Positions 44,462-53,748 of a stretch of 64,000 bases of DNA are shown piece by piece. This DNA comes from Planctomycetota bacterium (lineage in GTDB: Bacteria; Planctomycetota; GCA-002687715; DRQF01). Under the pieces are notes generated by a model that worked only from the letters and a program-made list of their open reading frames with translations, was not told the DNA's origin and made no database searches. Numbering within the stretch: the stretch's first letter is position 1; each line of letters opens with the position of its first letter. Location: contig JACKGY010000007.1 in NCBI GenBank assembly GCA_020639295.1, positions 124,001-188,000 of the forward strand, in the 5' to 3' direction. The position numbers were made by a program, and so were the translations under genes.

Positions 44462-46876
44462 ATGGCCCTGCACAGAAGCCGCCGCAATCCGAGAACCCTG
44501 ACCGTCGCCGAGGCGCGCTGGTCCCTGCCGCGCGCCGACCTGGTCCCGCCCAGCACGACGGGGCTCACGAGTCGCGGCACGATCATCGGCCAGGAGCGCG
44601 CCATGAAGGCGCTGCGCATGGGCCTCGAGCTCTACCGGCCCGGCTACAACGTCTTCGTCTGCGGCCTGGTCGGCACCGGGCGCACGAGCACGGTCAAGCG
44701 GATGCTCGAGGGCATGAAGCCCGCCTGCGCCCTGGCGCAGGATCTCGCCTACGTCCACAACTTCGACGAGAACGAACGGCCCCGCCTGATCGGCCTGCCG
44801 CGCGGCAAGGCCTATGCCTTCCGTGACCACGTGCGCGACAACGTCGAGATCCTCCGCCGCGAGATCGACCGCATGGTCAACTCGCCGGAGACGCGGACCC
44901 GCGTCCAGGCCTTCGAGAGCGACTTCAAGGACCGGGCCAAGACGGCAGCCACGGCGCTCGGCGAGAAGGTCGGGGAGGCCGGCCTCACCCTGGTGGGGTC
45001 GCACGAGGACGGTTCGATCCTGCCGGTCCTCGCCGTGGTCCGCGACGACAAGGCCTACGACATCGCCAACCTCCCGGCCCTGGTCCGGCAGGGCCTGGTC
45101 GCGGCCGAGGAGGCCGAGACCCTGGCGGCGACGGCGAAGGAACTCGAGGCCGAGCTCACCGCCTACATCGAGGGCCAGCAGCAGCTCGGTCGCGAGTTCG
45201 CCGAGGAGGTGGGCAAGCTCGAGCGCTCGCTCGTCCGCATCGCCCTGGCGGCATTCCGCCAGCAGATCGTCGGCTTCCATCGCAACGACGCGCTCCTCGC
45301 CTGGCTCGACCAGATCGAGTCGACGATCCTCGAGAACATCGAGCTCTTCCGCCGGGCCGAGCGCCGCAACGGCGCCGCCGAGGGCGGCGAAGAGGAGGGC
45401 CCCGACTTCTCCGCCTTCGACGTCAACGTGGTCCTGCACAACACCGGCGACGGCTGCCCGATCGTGGTGGAGAACAACCCGACCTTCCAGAACGTCTTCG
45501 GCAGCCAGGACCGGGTCACGGTCGCGCCCGGCGTCTACGGAACCGACTTCAGCCGGATCAAGCCGGGCTCGCTGCTGCGGGCCCAGGGCGGCTACCTGAT
45601 CCTCAACGCGCCCGACGTGCTCGGCGAGGGCGGGGTCTGGAACCAGCTCAAGCGGACGCTGCGCGCCGGCGAACTGGTCATCCAGCCGCTCGAGGGCACC
45701 AGCCAGGGGGTCCCGATCCTCAATCCGGATCCGGTCCCGCTCAACGTCAAGGTGATCCTCCTCGGCAACGCGGCGCTCTACGAGACCCTCTACGAACGCG
45801 ACCACGAGTTCGCCAAGATCTTCAAGGTGAAGGCCGACTTCGACACTTCGATCAAGCTGGACGATTCGGTCATGGGCGACTACCTCGACGCCCTGGTCGG
45901 CATCATCCGCGAGGAGGGCCTGCGCGAGATGGACCGCGATGCGATGGAGGCCCTGCTCCAGTACAGCATGCGCGTGGCCGGCGAGCGCGATCGGCTCTCG
46001 ACCCGGTTCTCGATCCTGGCCGACATCATGCGCGAGGCCGACTACCTGGCCGGCAAGTCGGCGGCCGCGCACATCATGGGCGAAGACGTGCACCAGGCGA
46101 TCTGCGACCAGCGCGAGCGGCACAATCTGATCGAGGAGAAGCTGTTCGAGCGCATCCGCATCGGCGAGATGAAGGTCGAGACCCAGGGGCGACGGGTCGG
46201 CCAGATCAATGGTCTGACCGTGCTCAGCGTCGGCATGTACTCCTTCGGCAGCGTGGCGCGGATCACCTGCCGCACCGGCGTGGGCAAGAGCGGCGTTCTC
46301 GACATCGAGCGCGAGACCGAGCTCACCGGATCCAGCTACGAGAAGGGCTCGCTCATCCTCCAGGGATTCATCACCGGTCGCTACGGCCAGGACTACCCCC
46401 TGACCTTCAACGCCAGCATCTGCTTCGAGCAGTCCTACGGCTTCATCGACGGCGACAGCGCCTCCTCGACCGAGCTCTACCTCCTGCTCTCGGCGCTGGC
46501 CGACCTGCCCCTTCGTCAAGATCTCGCGGTCACCGGTTCGGTCGATCAGTTCGGCACCATCCAGACCATCGGCGGCGCCAACGAGAAGATCGAGGCCTTC
46601 TTCGACCTCTGCGAGTCCCGGGGCCTGACCGGGACCCAGGGCGTGCTGATCCCGGTGACCAACATCACCGAGCTGATGCTCGCGCCGCGGGTGGTCAAGG
46701 CGATCGAAGCCGGCAGCTTCCACATCTATCCGGTGGCGCACATCGACGAGGGCATCGAGATCCTCACCGGGCTGCGCTCCGGCGAGCGCAACGCCGCCGG
46801 CCACTGGGCCGTCGACAGCGTCAACGACGCGGTGCAGAAGGCCCTCGAGCGGCTCTACCGCCTGGGCAAGGACTGA
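44462..46876 (+). CDS. Lon-like ATP-dependent protease (AAA_32/Lon_C type)
   Basis: The 804-residue protein belongs to the stand-alone Lon-related family without the classical Lon N-domain. The P loop is CGLVGTGRTS (G68 to T75), in which the usual Lys is Arg74; this is common in the family, from memory. The C-terminal protease domain carries the catalytic pair S666 (GDSASS) and K709 (NEKIEAF), 43 residues apart as in true Lon proteases. It likely degrades damaged proteins. It is followed by a methyltransferase gene at 12 bases, so they may share a transcript. Confidence 0.88.
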   Translation: MALHRSRRNPRTLTVAEARWSLPRADLVPPSTTGLTSRGTIIGQERAMKALRMGLELYRPGYNVFVCGLVGTGRTSTVKRMLEGMKPACALAQDLAYVHNFDENERPRLIGLPRGKAYAFRDHVRDNVEILRREIDRMVNSPETRTRVQAFESDFKDRAKTAATALGEKVGEAGLTLVGSHEDGSILPVLAVVRDDKAYDIANLPALVRQGLVAAEEAETLAATAKELEAELTAYIEGQQQLGREFAEEVGKLERSLVRIALAAFRQQIVGFHRNDALLAWLDQIESTILENIELFRRAERRNGAAEGGEEEGPDFSAFDVNVVLHNTGDGCPIVVENNPTFQNVFGSQDRVTVAPGVYGTDFSRIKPGSLLRAQGGYLILNAPDVLGEGGVWNQLKRTLRAGELVIQPLEGTSQGVPILNPDPVPLNVKVILLGNAALYETLYERDHEFAKIFKVKADFDTSIKLDDSVMGDYLDALVGIIREEGLREMDRDAMEALLQYSMRVAGERDRLSTRFSILADIMREADYLAGKSAAAHIMGEDVHQAICDQRERHNLIEEKLFERIRIGEMKVETQGRRVGQINGLTVLSVGMYSFGSVARITCRTGVGKSGVLDIERETELTGSSYEKGSLILQGFITGRYGQDYPLTFNASICFEQSYGFIDGDSASSTELYLLLSALADLPLRQDLAVTGSVDQFGTIQTIGGANEKIEAFFDLCESRGLTGTQGVLIPVTNITELMLAPRVVKAIEAGSFHIYPVAHIDEGIEILTGLRSGERNAAGHWAVDSVNDAVQKALERLYRLGKD

Positions 46877-46888
46877 TCGGGACCGGCG

Positions 46889-47548
46889 ATGGAACGCGAA
46901 TTGGAACCGGAGTTCATGGACGACGCGGCCGAGGCCTCGAGCTACGACGCCATGGACCACAGCCTGCCCAACTCCGCCTTCGTCGACCGCTTGGTCGAAC
47001 TGGGCGCGTCGGGTCTGATCCTCGATCTCGGCTGCGGCCCCGGTCACATCCCGCCCCTGATCGTGGCCCGATTGCCCGAGGTCCGCGTGCTCGGCCTCGA
47101 CGCCGCCAGCACCATGCTGGTGATCGCGGAGCGTCGACGGCTCGCGTCGGCGGCTCCCGAGCGGATCGAGTACCGGCTCGGCGACGCCAAGACCCTGCCC
47201 TTCGCCGACGCATCCTTTGACGGCGTGGTCAGCAACACGGTGCTGCACCACATCCCCGACCCGCTCGCCTTCCTCGCCGAGGCGGCCCGCGTCCTGCGCC
47301 CGGGCGGGCTCCTCCTGGTCCGCGACCTGTTCCGGCCCGAGACCGCCGAGGCGGCGCTCGAGCTGGTGGCGCGCCATGCGGCCGATGCCGACCCCGACCA
47401 GCAGGAGCTGTTCCGGGCCAGCCTGCATGCCGCGCTGACCGCCGAGGAGCTGCGTGCCCTGGCCGACGAGGTCGGCTTCGAGGACGCGGACATCGTCATC
47501 GACAGCGACCGGCACATGTCGTTGCAGCGCCGGGCGCGGGCGGACTGA
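46889..47548 (+). CDS. Class I SAM-dependent methyltransferase
   Basis: The 219-residue protein has a typical SAM-binding core: LILDLGCGPGHIP (residues about 43-55), VLGLDAASTM, YRLGDAKTLPFADASFDGVV and HIPDPLAFLAEAARVLRPGG. It belongs to the UbiE/UbiG-like group. The acceptor cannot be predicted. It follows the Lon-like gene closely and ends before a probable terminator. Confidence 0.85.
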   Translation: MERELEPEFMDDAAEASSYDAMDHSLPNSAFVDRLVELGASGLILDLGCGPGHIPPLIVARLPEVRVLGLDAASTMLVIAERRRLASAAPERIEYRLGDAKTLPFADASFDGVVSNTVLHHIPDPLAFLAEAARVLRPGGLLLVRDLFRPETAEAALELVARHAADADPDQQELFRASLHAALTAEELRALADEVGFEDADIVIDSDRHMSLQRRARAD

Positions 47549-47602
47549 GGAGATCTGGGCTCTGGGGAGCGGGCTCGGCCGATCGACCGCGCCAAAAGAA
47601 GA

Positions 47603-47634
47603 AGGCGGACCAGCGGGAGGAAGCCGGTCCGCCT
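47603..47634 (+). terminator. Possible terminator after the methyltransferase gene
   Basis: A 9-bp perfect stem AGGCGGACC/GGTCCGCCT with a 14-base loop lies 54 bases after the stop. No T tract follows. Confidence 0.5.
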
Positions 47635-47857
47635 GGCCCGGCGACCGCGTGGCGGTTTCAGGCGTAGTCGGAAGAGGTGGGTCGGGGTCCCCGTGAGGGG
47701 CTTACCGCGGCCGCGGGCAAGCATGTCTCTGCTCGAAGGAAGAGTACCGCCGGCTCCGGGCCGCGGTCGGATTTTTGTCGTCGCCGGCGTTGAAGGAGCG
47801 AGCCCGAGGGCATATTTTTCATGACCCTCGTGGGCCCCCAGGGCCCCCGGAACACAA
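47635..47857. other. Intergenic region before tRNA-Met
   Basis: Together with the terminator, this forms a 309-base gene-free stretch. Apart from the tRNA promoter and two T-rich patches (ATTTTTG near 47771 and CATATTTTTC near 47811) I see no coding signal. A 65-codon minus-strand frame has no ribosome site or recognisable product. Confidence 0.4.
47790..47818 (+). promoter_or_regulatory. Promoter of tRNA-Met
   Basis: TTGAAG and TATTTT are separated by 17 bases, about 40 bases before the tRNA. Confidence 0.6.
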
Positions 47858-47931
47858 GGCGACGTAGCTCAGTCGGTTAGAGCGAGGGATTCATAAGCCC
47901 TAGGTCACTGGTTCGAGTCCAGTCGTCGCTA
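47858..47931 (+). tRNA. tRNA-Met, elongator type (anticodon CAT)
   Basis: Acceptor GGCGACG/CGTCGCT, D arm GCTC-AGTCGGTTA-GAGC, anticodon loop TTCATAA, and T arm with GTTCGAGTCC. The overall sequence resembles elongator tRNA-Met more than initiator (no mismatch of the initiator type at position 1-72 other than a G-T pair). No CCA is encoded. An Ile2 (lysidine) tRNA is less likely but not excluded. Confidence 0.85.
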
Positions 47932-47935
47932 CGAG

Positions 47936-47963
47936 AAGACCCCGATCGGCCGATCGGGGTCTT
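47936..47963. terminator. Terminator between tRNA-Met and the DAHP synthase gene
   Basis: A perfect 14-bp palindrome (AAGACCCCGATCGG / CCGATCGGGGTCTT) is followed on the plus strand by CGCATTTTC. It serves the tRNA and, on the other strand, the convergent gene. Confidence 0.8.
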
Positions 47964-47970
47964 CGCATTT

Positions 47971-49017
47971 TCAGACCGAGGCTTCGGCCTGACGGCCGGG
48001 GAGACGGGCGAGATCGCGGCCGAGCGCGCGCGCCAGCGGCGCGAGGCTGCGCGCCAGTTCCTCGAGGGCCGCGGGGGTCAACGACTGACGGCCGTCGGAA
48101 AGCGCGACCTCCGGCCGGGGATGGACCTCGATGAGGACGCCGTCGGCGCCCACGGCGAGCGCCGCGCGCGCCAGGTCGGGAACCAGCTCGCTGAGACCGG
48201 TGCCGTGGCTCGGATCGACCAGGACCGGCAGATGGGTCAAGCGCTTCAGCAGCGCCACGCCGGCCAGGTCGAGGGTGTTGCGTAGCCGCGGCTCGAAGCC
48301 GCGGATGCCCCGCTCGCAGAGAACGACCTTCTCGTTGCCGCGCATGTAGATGTACTCGGCGGCCGCGAGGTACTCGTCGAGGGTGGACATCATGCCCCGC
48401 TTGAGCAGGACCGGGCGATCGATGCTGCCCACCGCCTCGAGCAGGCGGAAGTTCTGCACGTTGCGCGAGCCGATCTGCAGCATGTCGGCATGCTCGGCCA
48501 CGAGGTCGACGTCCTCCGGGGTCATGACCTCGGTGACGACGGGCAGGCCGGTGCGCTCGCGCACCTCGGCGAGCAGGCGCAGTCCCTCCAGCCCGAGGCC
48601 CTGGAAGAGGTAGGGCGAGGTCCGCGGCTTGAAGGCCCCGCCCCTGAGGCCGACGGCACCGGCCCGAAGGGCGGCATCCGCGACCTCGTCGAGCTGGCCG
48701 CGGCTCTCCACCCCGCAGGGTCCGGCGAGCAGGACGAAATCACGGCCGCCGATCTGACTCGGGCCGAAGGCCACGGTCGATCCGGCGGGACGTTCCTCGC
48801 GTTTCACCAGGCTGTAGGGAGCCGTCACCAGCCGGGCCGCGGCGACCGAAGGCAAGGCGGCGAGACGGTCGAGGCGGTCATCGACGCCGTCGACCAGGAA
48901 ACCGCGGCGACCGGCGGTCATCGCGAAGCTCTGCAGCAGGCGACCGCGGCCATCGAGATTCCGGCGCAGATCGCTTTCCACCTGCTCATGGCCGGGCTTG
49001 CTGGAGATGAGGAGCAT
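47971..49017 (-). CDS. aroF: 3-deoxy-7-phosphoheptulonate (DAHP) synthase, type I beta
   Basis: This 348-residue enzyme catalyses the first step of the shikimate pathway. The N-terminal 70 residues form the short ferredoxin-like regulatory domain, and the barrel follows with AGPCGVES, GAFKPRTSPY, TEVM, QIGSRNVQNF, LLKRGMM, CERGIRGFE and VDPSHGTG. It has no chorismate mutase domain. Regulation by aromatic end products would be expected for the extended form. No Shine-Dalgarno is seen; a GC hairpin ends six bases before the ATG. Confidence 0.95.
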   Translation of the reverse strand: MLLISSKPGHEQVESDLRRNLDGRGRLLQSFAMTAGRRGFLVDGVDDRLDRLAALPSVAAARLVTAPYSLVKREERPAGSTVAFGPSQIGGRDFVLLAGPCGVESRGQLDEVADAALRAGAVGLRGGAFKPRTSPYLFQGLGLEGLRLLAEVRERTGLPVVTEVMTPEDVDLVAEHADMLQIGSRNVQNFRLLEAVGSIDRPVLLKRGMMSTLDEYLAAAEYIYMRGNEKVVLCERGIRGFEPRLRNTLDLAGVALLKRLTHLPVLVDPSHGTGLSELVPDLARAALAVGADGVLIEVHPRPEVALSDGRQSLTPAALEELARSLAPLARALGRDLARLPGRQAEASV

Positions 49018-49023
49018 CGCGTT

Positions 49024-49041
49024 CGGCCGCCAGAGCGGCCG
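49024..49041 (-). other. Hairpin at the ribosome-binding region of aroF
   Basis: On the minus strand CGGCCGC and GCGGCCG form a 7-bp stem with loop TCTG, ending six bases before the ATG. It may limit ribosome access. Confidence 0.4.
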
Positions 49042-49109
49042 CCCTGAGTCACAAGTCCTTGGCCGGTCGAGCGATGGAGAAGATCACACGATCGATCCCG
49101 AGCCGGGTC

Positions 49110-49137
49110 ATTGTATCAGGGGCGAGGGGCCGGTCAA
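49110..49137 (-). promoter_or_regulatory. Promoter of aroF
   Basis: On the minus strand TTGACC and TACAAT are separated by 16 bases; predicted leader about 86 bases. Confidence 0.75.
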
Positions 49138-49198
49138 GAAAGCGGAGCTGGGGGAGCCCCGACCGCGCGGCGGCCGAGGCTCCTCCAGCCCGGCCTTC

Positions 49199-50818
49199 CT
49201 ACCAGCGCTCGCGGCTGAAGACCTCGACCGCCAGGGGGTGCTCGAAGCCCACCTCGCCGCAGAGGCCGCAGCGCTCGGCCTCACGCAGCCAGCGCGAGGC
49301 CTCCGCCTTGTTCCCGGCGAAGTACTCGATCATGCCGAGGTAGGCGCGGATGTTGGGGTTCCGGTCGTCGGCCTTGGCCGCGGCCGTGAAGGTGTCGACC
49401 AGGATCTTGCGGGCCTCGGGCTTGCCCACCATGTCGACCATGAGGATCTCGCGCGCGGCCACCGGGACCGGCAGGAGCGAGCCGGGCACGTCCCGCTTCC
49501 AGCTCGTCGGGTCACAGGCCGCGACCTTGCAGACCTCGGCCAGCTGGTCGGCGACCGCCTTCCAGTCCTTCCGCTCGGCCTCGACCTCGGCCAGCTTCTC
49601 GCGCAGCTCGAGGAAGAAGGGCACGCGGACCAGGCCCTCCCGGAGGGTCGCCGCCGCGGCATCGGTCTGGCCGGCCTTGGCCTGGAGGTCGCCCAGGAGG
49701 AGCAGGGCCGCGTCCAGGCGGTCGTTGCCCGCCACCGCGGTCTTGATCAGCGGAATCGCGTCGCGGTAGGCCTCGGCGATGCCGGTCTCGAGGGTCTTGC
49801 GCTGCTGGTCGATCTTGCTGGTGTCGAAGTTCCGATCCTCCTTGAGCTTCTCGGCCAGCTTCTCGTCGATCTTGCGGACGATCGCCTCACCGGTGAAACC
49901 CTTGGCGCGCAGGCGGATCGCCAGGCGGTAGGCCAGGGAGATGTCCTCGGGATGGGCCGCGACCAGCTCGCGCAGCCGATCGATGTTGAAGCCGTCGTAG
50001 GTCGAGGCCTGAGGACCGTACTCGTAGCACTTCTTGCGCAGGAGCTCGACGATGACGTGCCGGCCGCCGGTGACGTCGTCGCAGAGACCGCGACGCTCGG
50101 CCTCGTGGACCACGCGCCAGGCCGACTCGTTGCGGCCGAGCGTGTAGTAGGCGCCCGCCAGGGTCAGGGCCAGGTTCATGTTGTCCGGGGTCTCGGCGTA
50201 ACGGGCCTCGACGATGCCGAGAAGTTCCTGACGGAAGGACAGGTCGAGGAGCCAGGTCGAGAGCACCGCCAGGGTCGAGCTCCAGACCGGCGCCGTCGGC
50301 GAGTCGAACCAGTCGGCCACGTAACGGGCGGCCTCGACGATCCGCTCCGGCTTGGGGTCGTTCTCGTCCCAACCGAGGCGCAGCAGGCAGCGCACCTTCA
50401 GCGTGCGCATCTCGAAGTCGATCTCGCCCAGGGCCTCCTGCTTGGCGATGCAGTCGAGGGCGGCCTGGTACTCGCTCGGATCCTTGTCCGCCTTCCGGTA
50501 GTGCTGTCGGGAGAGGACGCGGTAGACATAGGAGACGTCGGGGCCGAGCTTCTGGATCTCGCCGAGCTGGGTCTCGACCTCGGTCAGGAGGTCGCGCGCC
50601 TTGCGCTGATTGTCGGTCTTCAGGAACTCGTCGAGCTGGCGGCGGACGATGCGCATCCGCAGGCCGATGTTCTCGGGCGCCGCCTCGGAGGCCGTTCTCA
50701 GCTCGTCGATGTCGCTGCCGATGCAGACGGTCGGCTCCTGGGCCGCCAGGAGACCGGCGAGCACGAGGAGGAGGCCGATGGTCCGCGAGATTCCGGCGAT
50801 CGCCTTCGTCCGGTTCAT
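49199..50818 (-). CDS. Secreted TPR-like repeat protein
   Basis: The 539-residue protein has a signal peptide (about residues 1-26, ending LLAAQE) and a long alpha-helical solenoid with TPR-like units, for example LAGAYYTLGRNESAWRVVHEA, recorded here as LAGAYYTLGRNES plus AWRVVHEA, and YLGMIEYFAGNKAEASRWL. It likely acts as a periplasmic scaffold. The ATG at 50818 is preceded by AAGGAA. Its function is unknown; there is no obvious operon partner. Confidence 0.75.
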   Translation of the reverse strand: MNRTKAIAGISRTIGLLLVLAGLLAAQEPTVCIGSDIDELRTASEAAPENIGLRMRIVRRQLDEFLKTDNQRKARDLLTEVETQLGEIQKLGPDVSYVYRVLSRQHYRKADKDPSEYQAALDCIAKQEALGEIDFEMRTLKVRCLLRLGWDENDPKPERIVEAARYVADWFDSPTAPVWSSTLAVLSTWLLDLSFRQELLGIVEARYAETPDNMNLALTLAGAYYTLGRNESAWRVVHEAERRGLCDDVTGGRHVIVELLRKKCYEYGPQASTYDGFNIDRLRELVAAHPEDISLAYRLAIRLRAKGFTGEAIVRKIDEKLAEKLKEDRNFDTSKIDQQRKTLETGIAEAYRDAIPLIKTAVAGNDRLDAALLLLGDLQAKAGQTDAAAATLREGLVRVPFFLELREKLAEVEAERKDWKAVADQLAEVCKVAACDPTSWKRDVPGSLLPVPVAAREILMVDMVGKPEARKILVDTFTAAAKADDRNPNIRAYLGMIEYFAGNKAEASRWLREAERCGLCGEVGFEHPLAVEVFSRERW

Positions 50819-50871
50819 GAGCAATCTTTTCCTTCACAGCGCCGCGATTGGTGGCAAGATCGTGAGGCGGC

Positions 50872-50898
50872 ATTGTAGGCCGGAGGAAGGACGGACAA
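50872..50898 (-). promoter_or_regulatory. Promoter of the TPR protein gene
   Basis: On the minus strand TTGTCC and TACAAT are separated by 15 bases (16 if TTTGTC is used), about 50 bases before the ATG. Confidence 0.55.
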
Positions 50899-50960
50899 AA
50901 GGCCGCCACGGCCCTGGCAGGGCCACGAATCCCGTCCTCAACCCTATTCGGGGGAGCGAC

Positions 50961-51356
50961 TTGCAGGATCAGGAGGGACAGCCGGGGCTCGGCCTCGCGA
51001 TCACGATGACGGTCCTCGTCTTCGTGCTCGCCGCCGCCTTCGGCGCGCTCGCCCATCTGATCGCCCTGATGCTGGCGAACACCCTGGTCTCCATCCTGCT
51101 CCTGGCCGGCGCCCTGGCGGCCTTCTTTCTCTATCTCCGCCGCGTCCGCCGGCGCTACCGGAAGATCTCGAGCCGTCGGCCGGTGACGGAACTCCAGGCC
51201 GAGTTCGAGGCCACGCGACTGGTCGCGACCATGCGGACGGAGCCCGCTCCGGACCTCATGGCCGGAACGGGCTCCGTCACCGGGGATCGACCACTCAGCG
51301 GGTCGGCGCCGACTCCGGAGCCGGGTCTGGAGCCTCCGCCGGCGGAGCGGCCTTGA
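50961..51356 (+). CDS. Small membrane protein, TTG start
   Basis: This 131-residue protein begins at a TTG preceded by GGGGGAG. It has two membrane helices (about residues 13-33 and 36-56), a basic stretch RRVRRRYRK and a proline-rich tail. The last 62 bases overlap the convergent vWA gene. I recognise no family. The true C-terminus past residue 110 looks compositionally poor. Confidence 0.6.
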   Translation: MQDQEGQPGLGLAITMTVLVFVLAAAFGALAHLIALMLANTLVSILLLAGALAAFFLYLRRVRRRYRKISSRRPVTELQAEFEATRLVATMRTEPAPDLMAGTGSVTGDRPLSGSAPTPEPGLEPPPAERP

Positions 51357-53634
51357 AGCGATAGACCTTGCCGTCGATGAGCAGGACGCAATCGGGCAGC
51401 TCGGCCAGGATCGCGGCCAGTTCCTCGTGGGCGGCCACGAGCTCGAAGTAGCGCGGCGAGAAGGCCTCGATCGACTCGGCCTTGGCGCCGTCGATCTCCT
51501 TGCCCGCGGCGTCGAGTTCGATCCAGCCCTGGTCGCCCTGGCGGAAGCTGCGCCCCTTCAGGCGGCGCGCCACGCGACTGCCCTTGCGGTCCTCGTCGGA
51601 GAGTTCGCCGCTGTCCTTCAGTTTCTTGGCCTCGAGGCTCGAGATCACGCCGCTGCGACCATTGGTCTCGCGACCGACGTGGTGGACGCCGCGCTTGCGC
51701 TCGGCATCGCGCTCGCCGAAGCCATCGCTGCCCTGCTCGCCGCCGGCGCCACCGCCGACCGGCGCCCAACCACCCGGGGCGGTGTCGCCACGGCCCTGGG
51801 GCGAGGCCGGCGGCGGTGGTCCGTGACGATCGACCGGATCGTCGCCGGAGCGCCGGCGACGGCTCGTGGCCTCCGGCATCGACTCGTCCTCGGTCACCAG
51901 GAAGGAGGTGTAGGGAGTGGCGATGCCGAAGGTCTTGCCCAGGCGCACGATCTCGGCCACCAGCTCGCGATCCTCGCCCTTCAGGCGGATCTCGTCGAAG
52001 AGGTAGCCGACCTTGCGCTTGGCCCAGAGCACGGGGATGAAGTCCCGGCCAGCCTTCTCGCCGACGAAGCTGCCCTCGAAGACGTACTCGCGGTCCCGAT
52101 CGCCGACCTTGCCGGCCAGGCGGAGGGCGTGATGGCCCTCGCCGCGATAGCGGCCGAAGACCGTGATCTCGCCGCCCTTGAACAGATCGGGCAGGAGCTT
52201 GGGGTAGGACTCGAACAGCTCGATGCCCTCGGCCGTGATCTTGAGGTCGGAGAGCACCGGATGGGCGACCTTGTCGAAGAAGGTGGACAGCGCCAGTTCG
52301 AGATTCTGCCCCGGCGTGACGTAGTCGCGCGCGCCCCGGCCCTTCTCGGCCAGGGTGTCGAGGAGACGGGCGTTGACGTCGAAGCCGACCCCGAAGACGA
52401 AGAGCCGGGCGCCCGCCGGCAGCCGTTCGGCCGCATGGGCCAGGATCGTCTTCTCGTCGGTGACGCCGATCGTCGGCCGGCCGTCGGTGAGGAAGACGAT
52501 CATCCGCAGACGCGTGCCGTCCCCGAAGGAGGCGGCGGCCTTGCCCAGCGCCTCGTCGATGTTGGTGCCGCCGGCGGCCTCGATCTCCTTGACCCAGGCC
52601 ACGGCCTGGGCGACCTCGACCTTGGTGGCCTCGACCAGGCCCTTGGCGTAACCGCGCGAATCGGTGGCGAAGGTGACGATGTTGAAGCGATCACCCTCGC
52701 GCAGGGTGCGGAGCCCGTGGATCAGGGCGTCGCGGGCCTGGGCGATCTTGTCGTCCTCCTGCATCGAGCCCGAGGTGTCGAGGACGAAGACGATGTCGCG
52801 CGGCAGGATGTCGGCGGGCTCGTATTCGAGCGGTGGCGACAGCTTCAGCATGAAGAAGCCGCCCTCGCGCGCGTTCTTCTCGCTCAGGACGTGCAGGCCG
52901 ATGCCCTTGCCGGCCTCGGTGAACAGCAGGTGGAAGTCGCGGTCCGCCAGTTCACGCTTGCCCTCGAAGGAGACCGAGACCTCCTGGTCGGAGCGGCGAT
53001 TCACCGCGACCTTGTGCGACGAGGAGAACACGCTCTTCAACTCGCGTGGCGACCTGACCACGGCGGAGATCACCAGATCGGCCACCGGCATGGTCGAGAA
53101 GGCCTGGGTCTTCAGGGGATAGCGATACTCGAAGACGCCACCGTCGGCAGCGAGTTCCTCGACGTAGCTGAGGCTGATCTCGACGTCGCCGCCGGCCGGG
53201 ATCGGGAACACGCGGGCCTGGAAGAGGTCGCGTCCCATGTACTCGAGCAGCGCGGGATCGCGCAGGCGCCGGACGATGTCCTCGTAGATGGCGCGGGCCT
53301 TGTCCTTCTCCAGGACCTCGCCCTTCACCACCTTGCCGTTCATCACCATGGTGAACTCGGTGATCGAGGCGGCCTCGGGGATCGGGAAGACGTAGCGGCC
53401 CTCGAGCTGGGCGCGGTTGTCGTTGTGGAAGACCTGGACGACCTTGGTGCGCGCGGCGCCGCCCTCGATGGTCACCTCGACCTGGTGGCGGGCGATGGTG
53501 ATCGGTCGCAGGGCCGGCGGGCGGACGTGACGTTCCGGTTGGGGATGGGGCCTGAGATCGATCAGCCCCTGGGCCGACAGAACGCCGCCGCAGAGGCAAA
53601 GGACCAGGACCAGCAGGGATTCGCGTGCCTTCAT
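51295..53634 (-). CDS. Secreted VIT and von Willebrand factor A domain protein
   Basis: The 779-residue protein has a signal peptide (about residues 1-22, ending LSAQ). A VIT domain spans about 30-165 (RYVFPIPEAASITEFTM). A vWA domain spans about 280-460 with a full MIDAS start DTSGSM near 285 and TDGRP further on. The C-terminal third is low-complexity and charged. VIT/vWA pairs mediate metal-dependent protein contacts at the envelope, similar to inter-alpha-trypsin inhibitor heavy chains. The ATG at 53634 has GGAGAG upstream. It lies 114 bases downstream of an ECF sigma/anti-sigma pair in the same direction. Confidence 0.88.
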   Translation of the reverse strand: MKARESLLVLVLCLCGGVLSAQGLIDLRPHPQPERHVRPPALRPITIARHQVEVTIEGGAARTKVVQVFHNDNRAQLEGRYVFPIPEAASITEFTMVMNGKVVKGEVLEKDKARAIYEDIVRRLRDPALLEYMGRDLFQARVFPIPAGGDVEISLSYVEELAADGGVFEYRYPLKTQAFSTMPVADLVISAVVRSPRELKSVFSSSHKVAVNRRSDQEVSVSFEGKRELADRDFHLLFTEAGKGIGLHVLSEKNAREGGFFMLKLSPPLEYEPADILPRDIVFVLDTSGSMQEDDKIAQARDALIHGLRTLREGDRFNIVTFATDSRGYAKGLVEATKVEVAQAVAWVKEIEAAGGTNIDEALGKAAASFGDGTRLRMIVFLTDGRPTIGVTDEKTILAHAAERLPAGARLFVFGVGFDVNARLLDTLAEKGRGARDYVTPGQNLELALSTFFDKVAHPVLSDLKITAEGIELFESYPKLLPDLFKGGEITVFGRYRGEGHHALRLAGKVGDRDREYVFEGSFVGEKAGRDFIPVLWAKRKVGYLFDEIRLKGEDRELVAEIVRLGKTFGIATPYTSFLVTEDESMPEATSRRRRSGDDPVDRHGPPPPASPQGRGDTAPGGWAPVGGGAGGEQGSDGFGERDAERKRGVHHVGRETNGRSGVISSLEAKKLKDSGELSDEDRKGSRVARRLKGRSFRQGDQGWIELDAAGKEIDGAKAESIEAFSPRYFELVAAHEELAAILAELPDCVLLIDGKVYRFKAAPPAEAPDPAPESAPTR

Positions 53635-53748
53635 GGCTCTCTCCAATCGCTCCAGGGCAGGGACGCGAGCGAAAGGCGGGCGTTCGGCGAAATCCGGTCC
53701 GGTCGGGAGATCAGCTCGCGGCCCTGGTCACAAGGCCTTGCCCCGCCG

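Noticed and set aside
47640..47860. Possible signal recognition particle RNA or other structured RNA
   Set aside because: A GGAAGAGG stretch is present but the characteristic SRP tetraloop and helix 8 asymmetric loop sequence is not.
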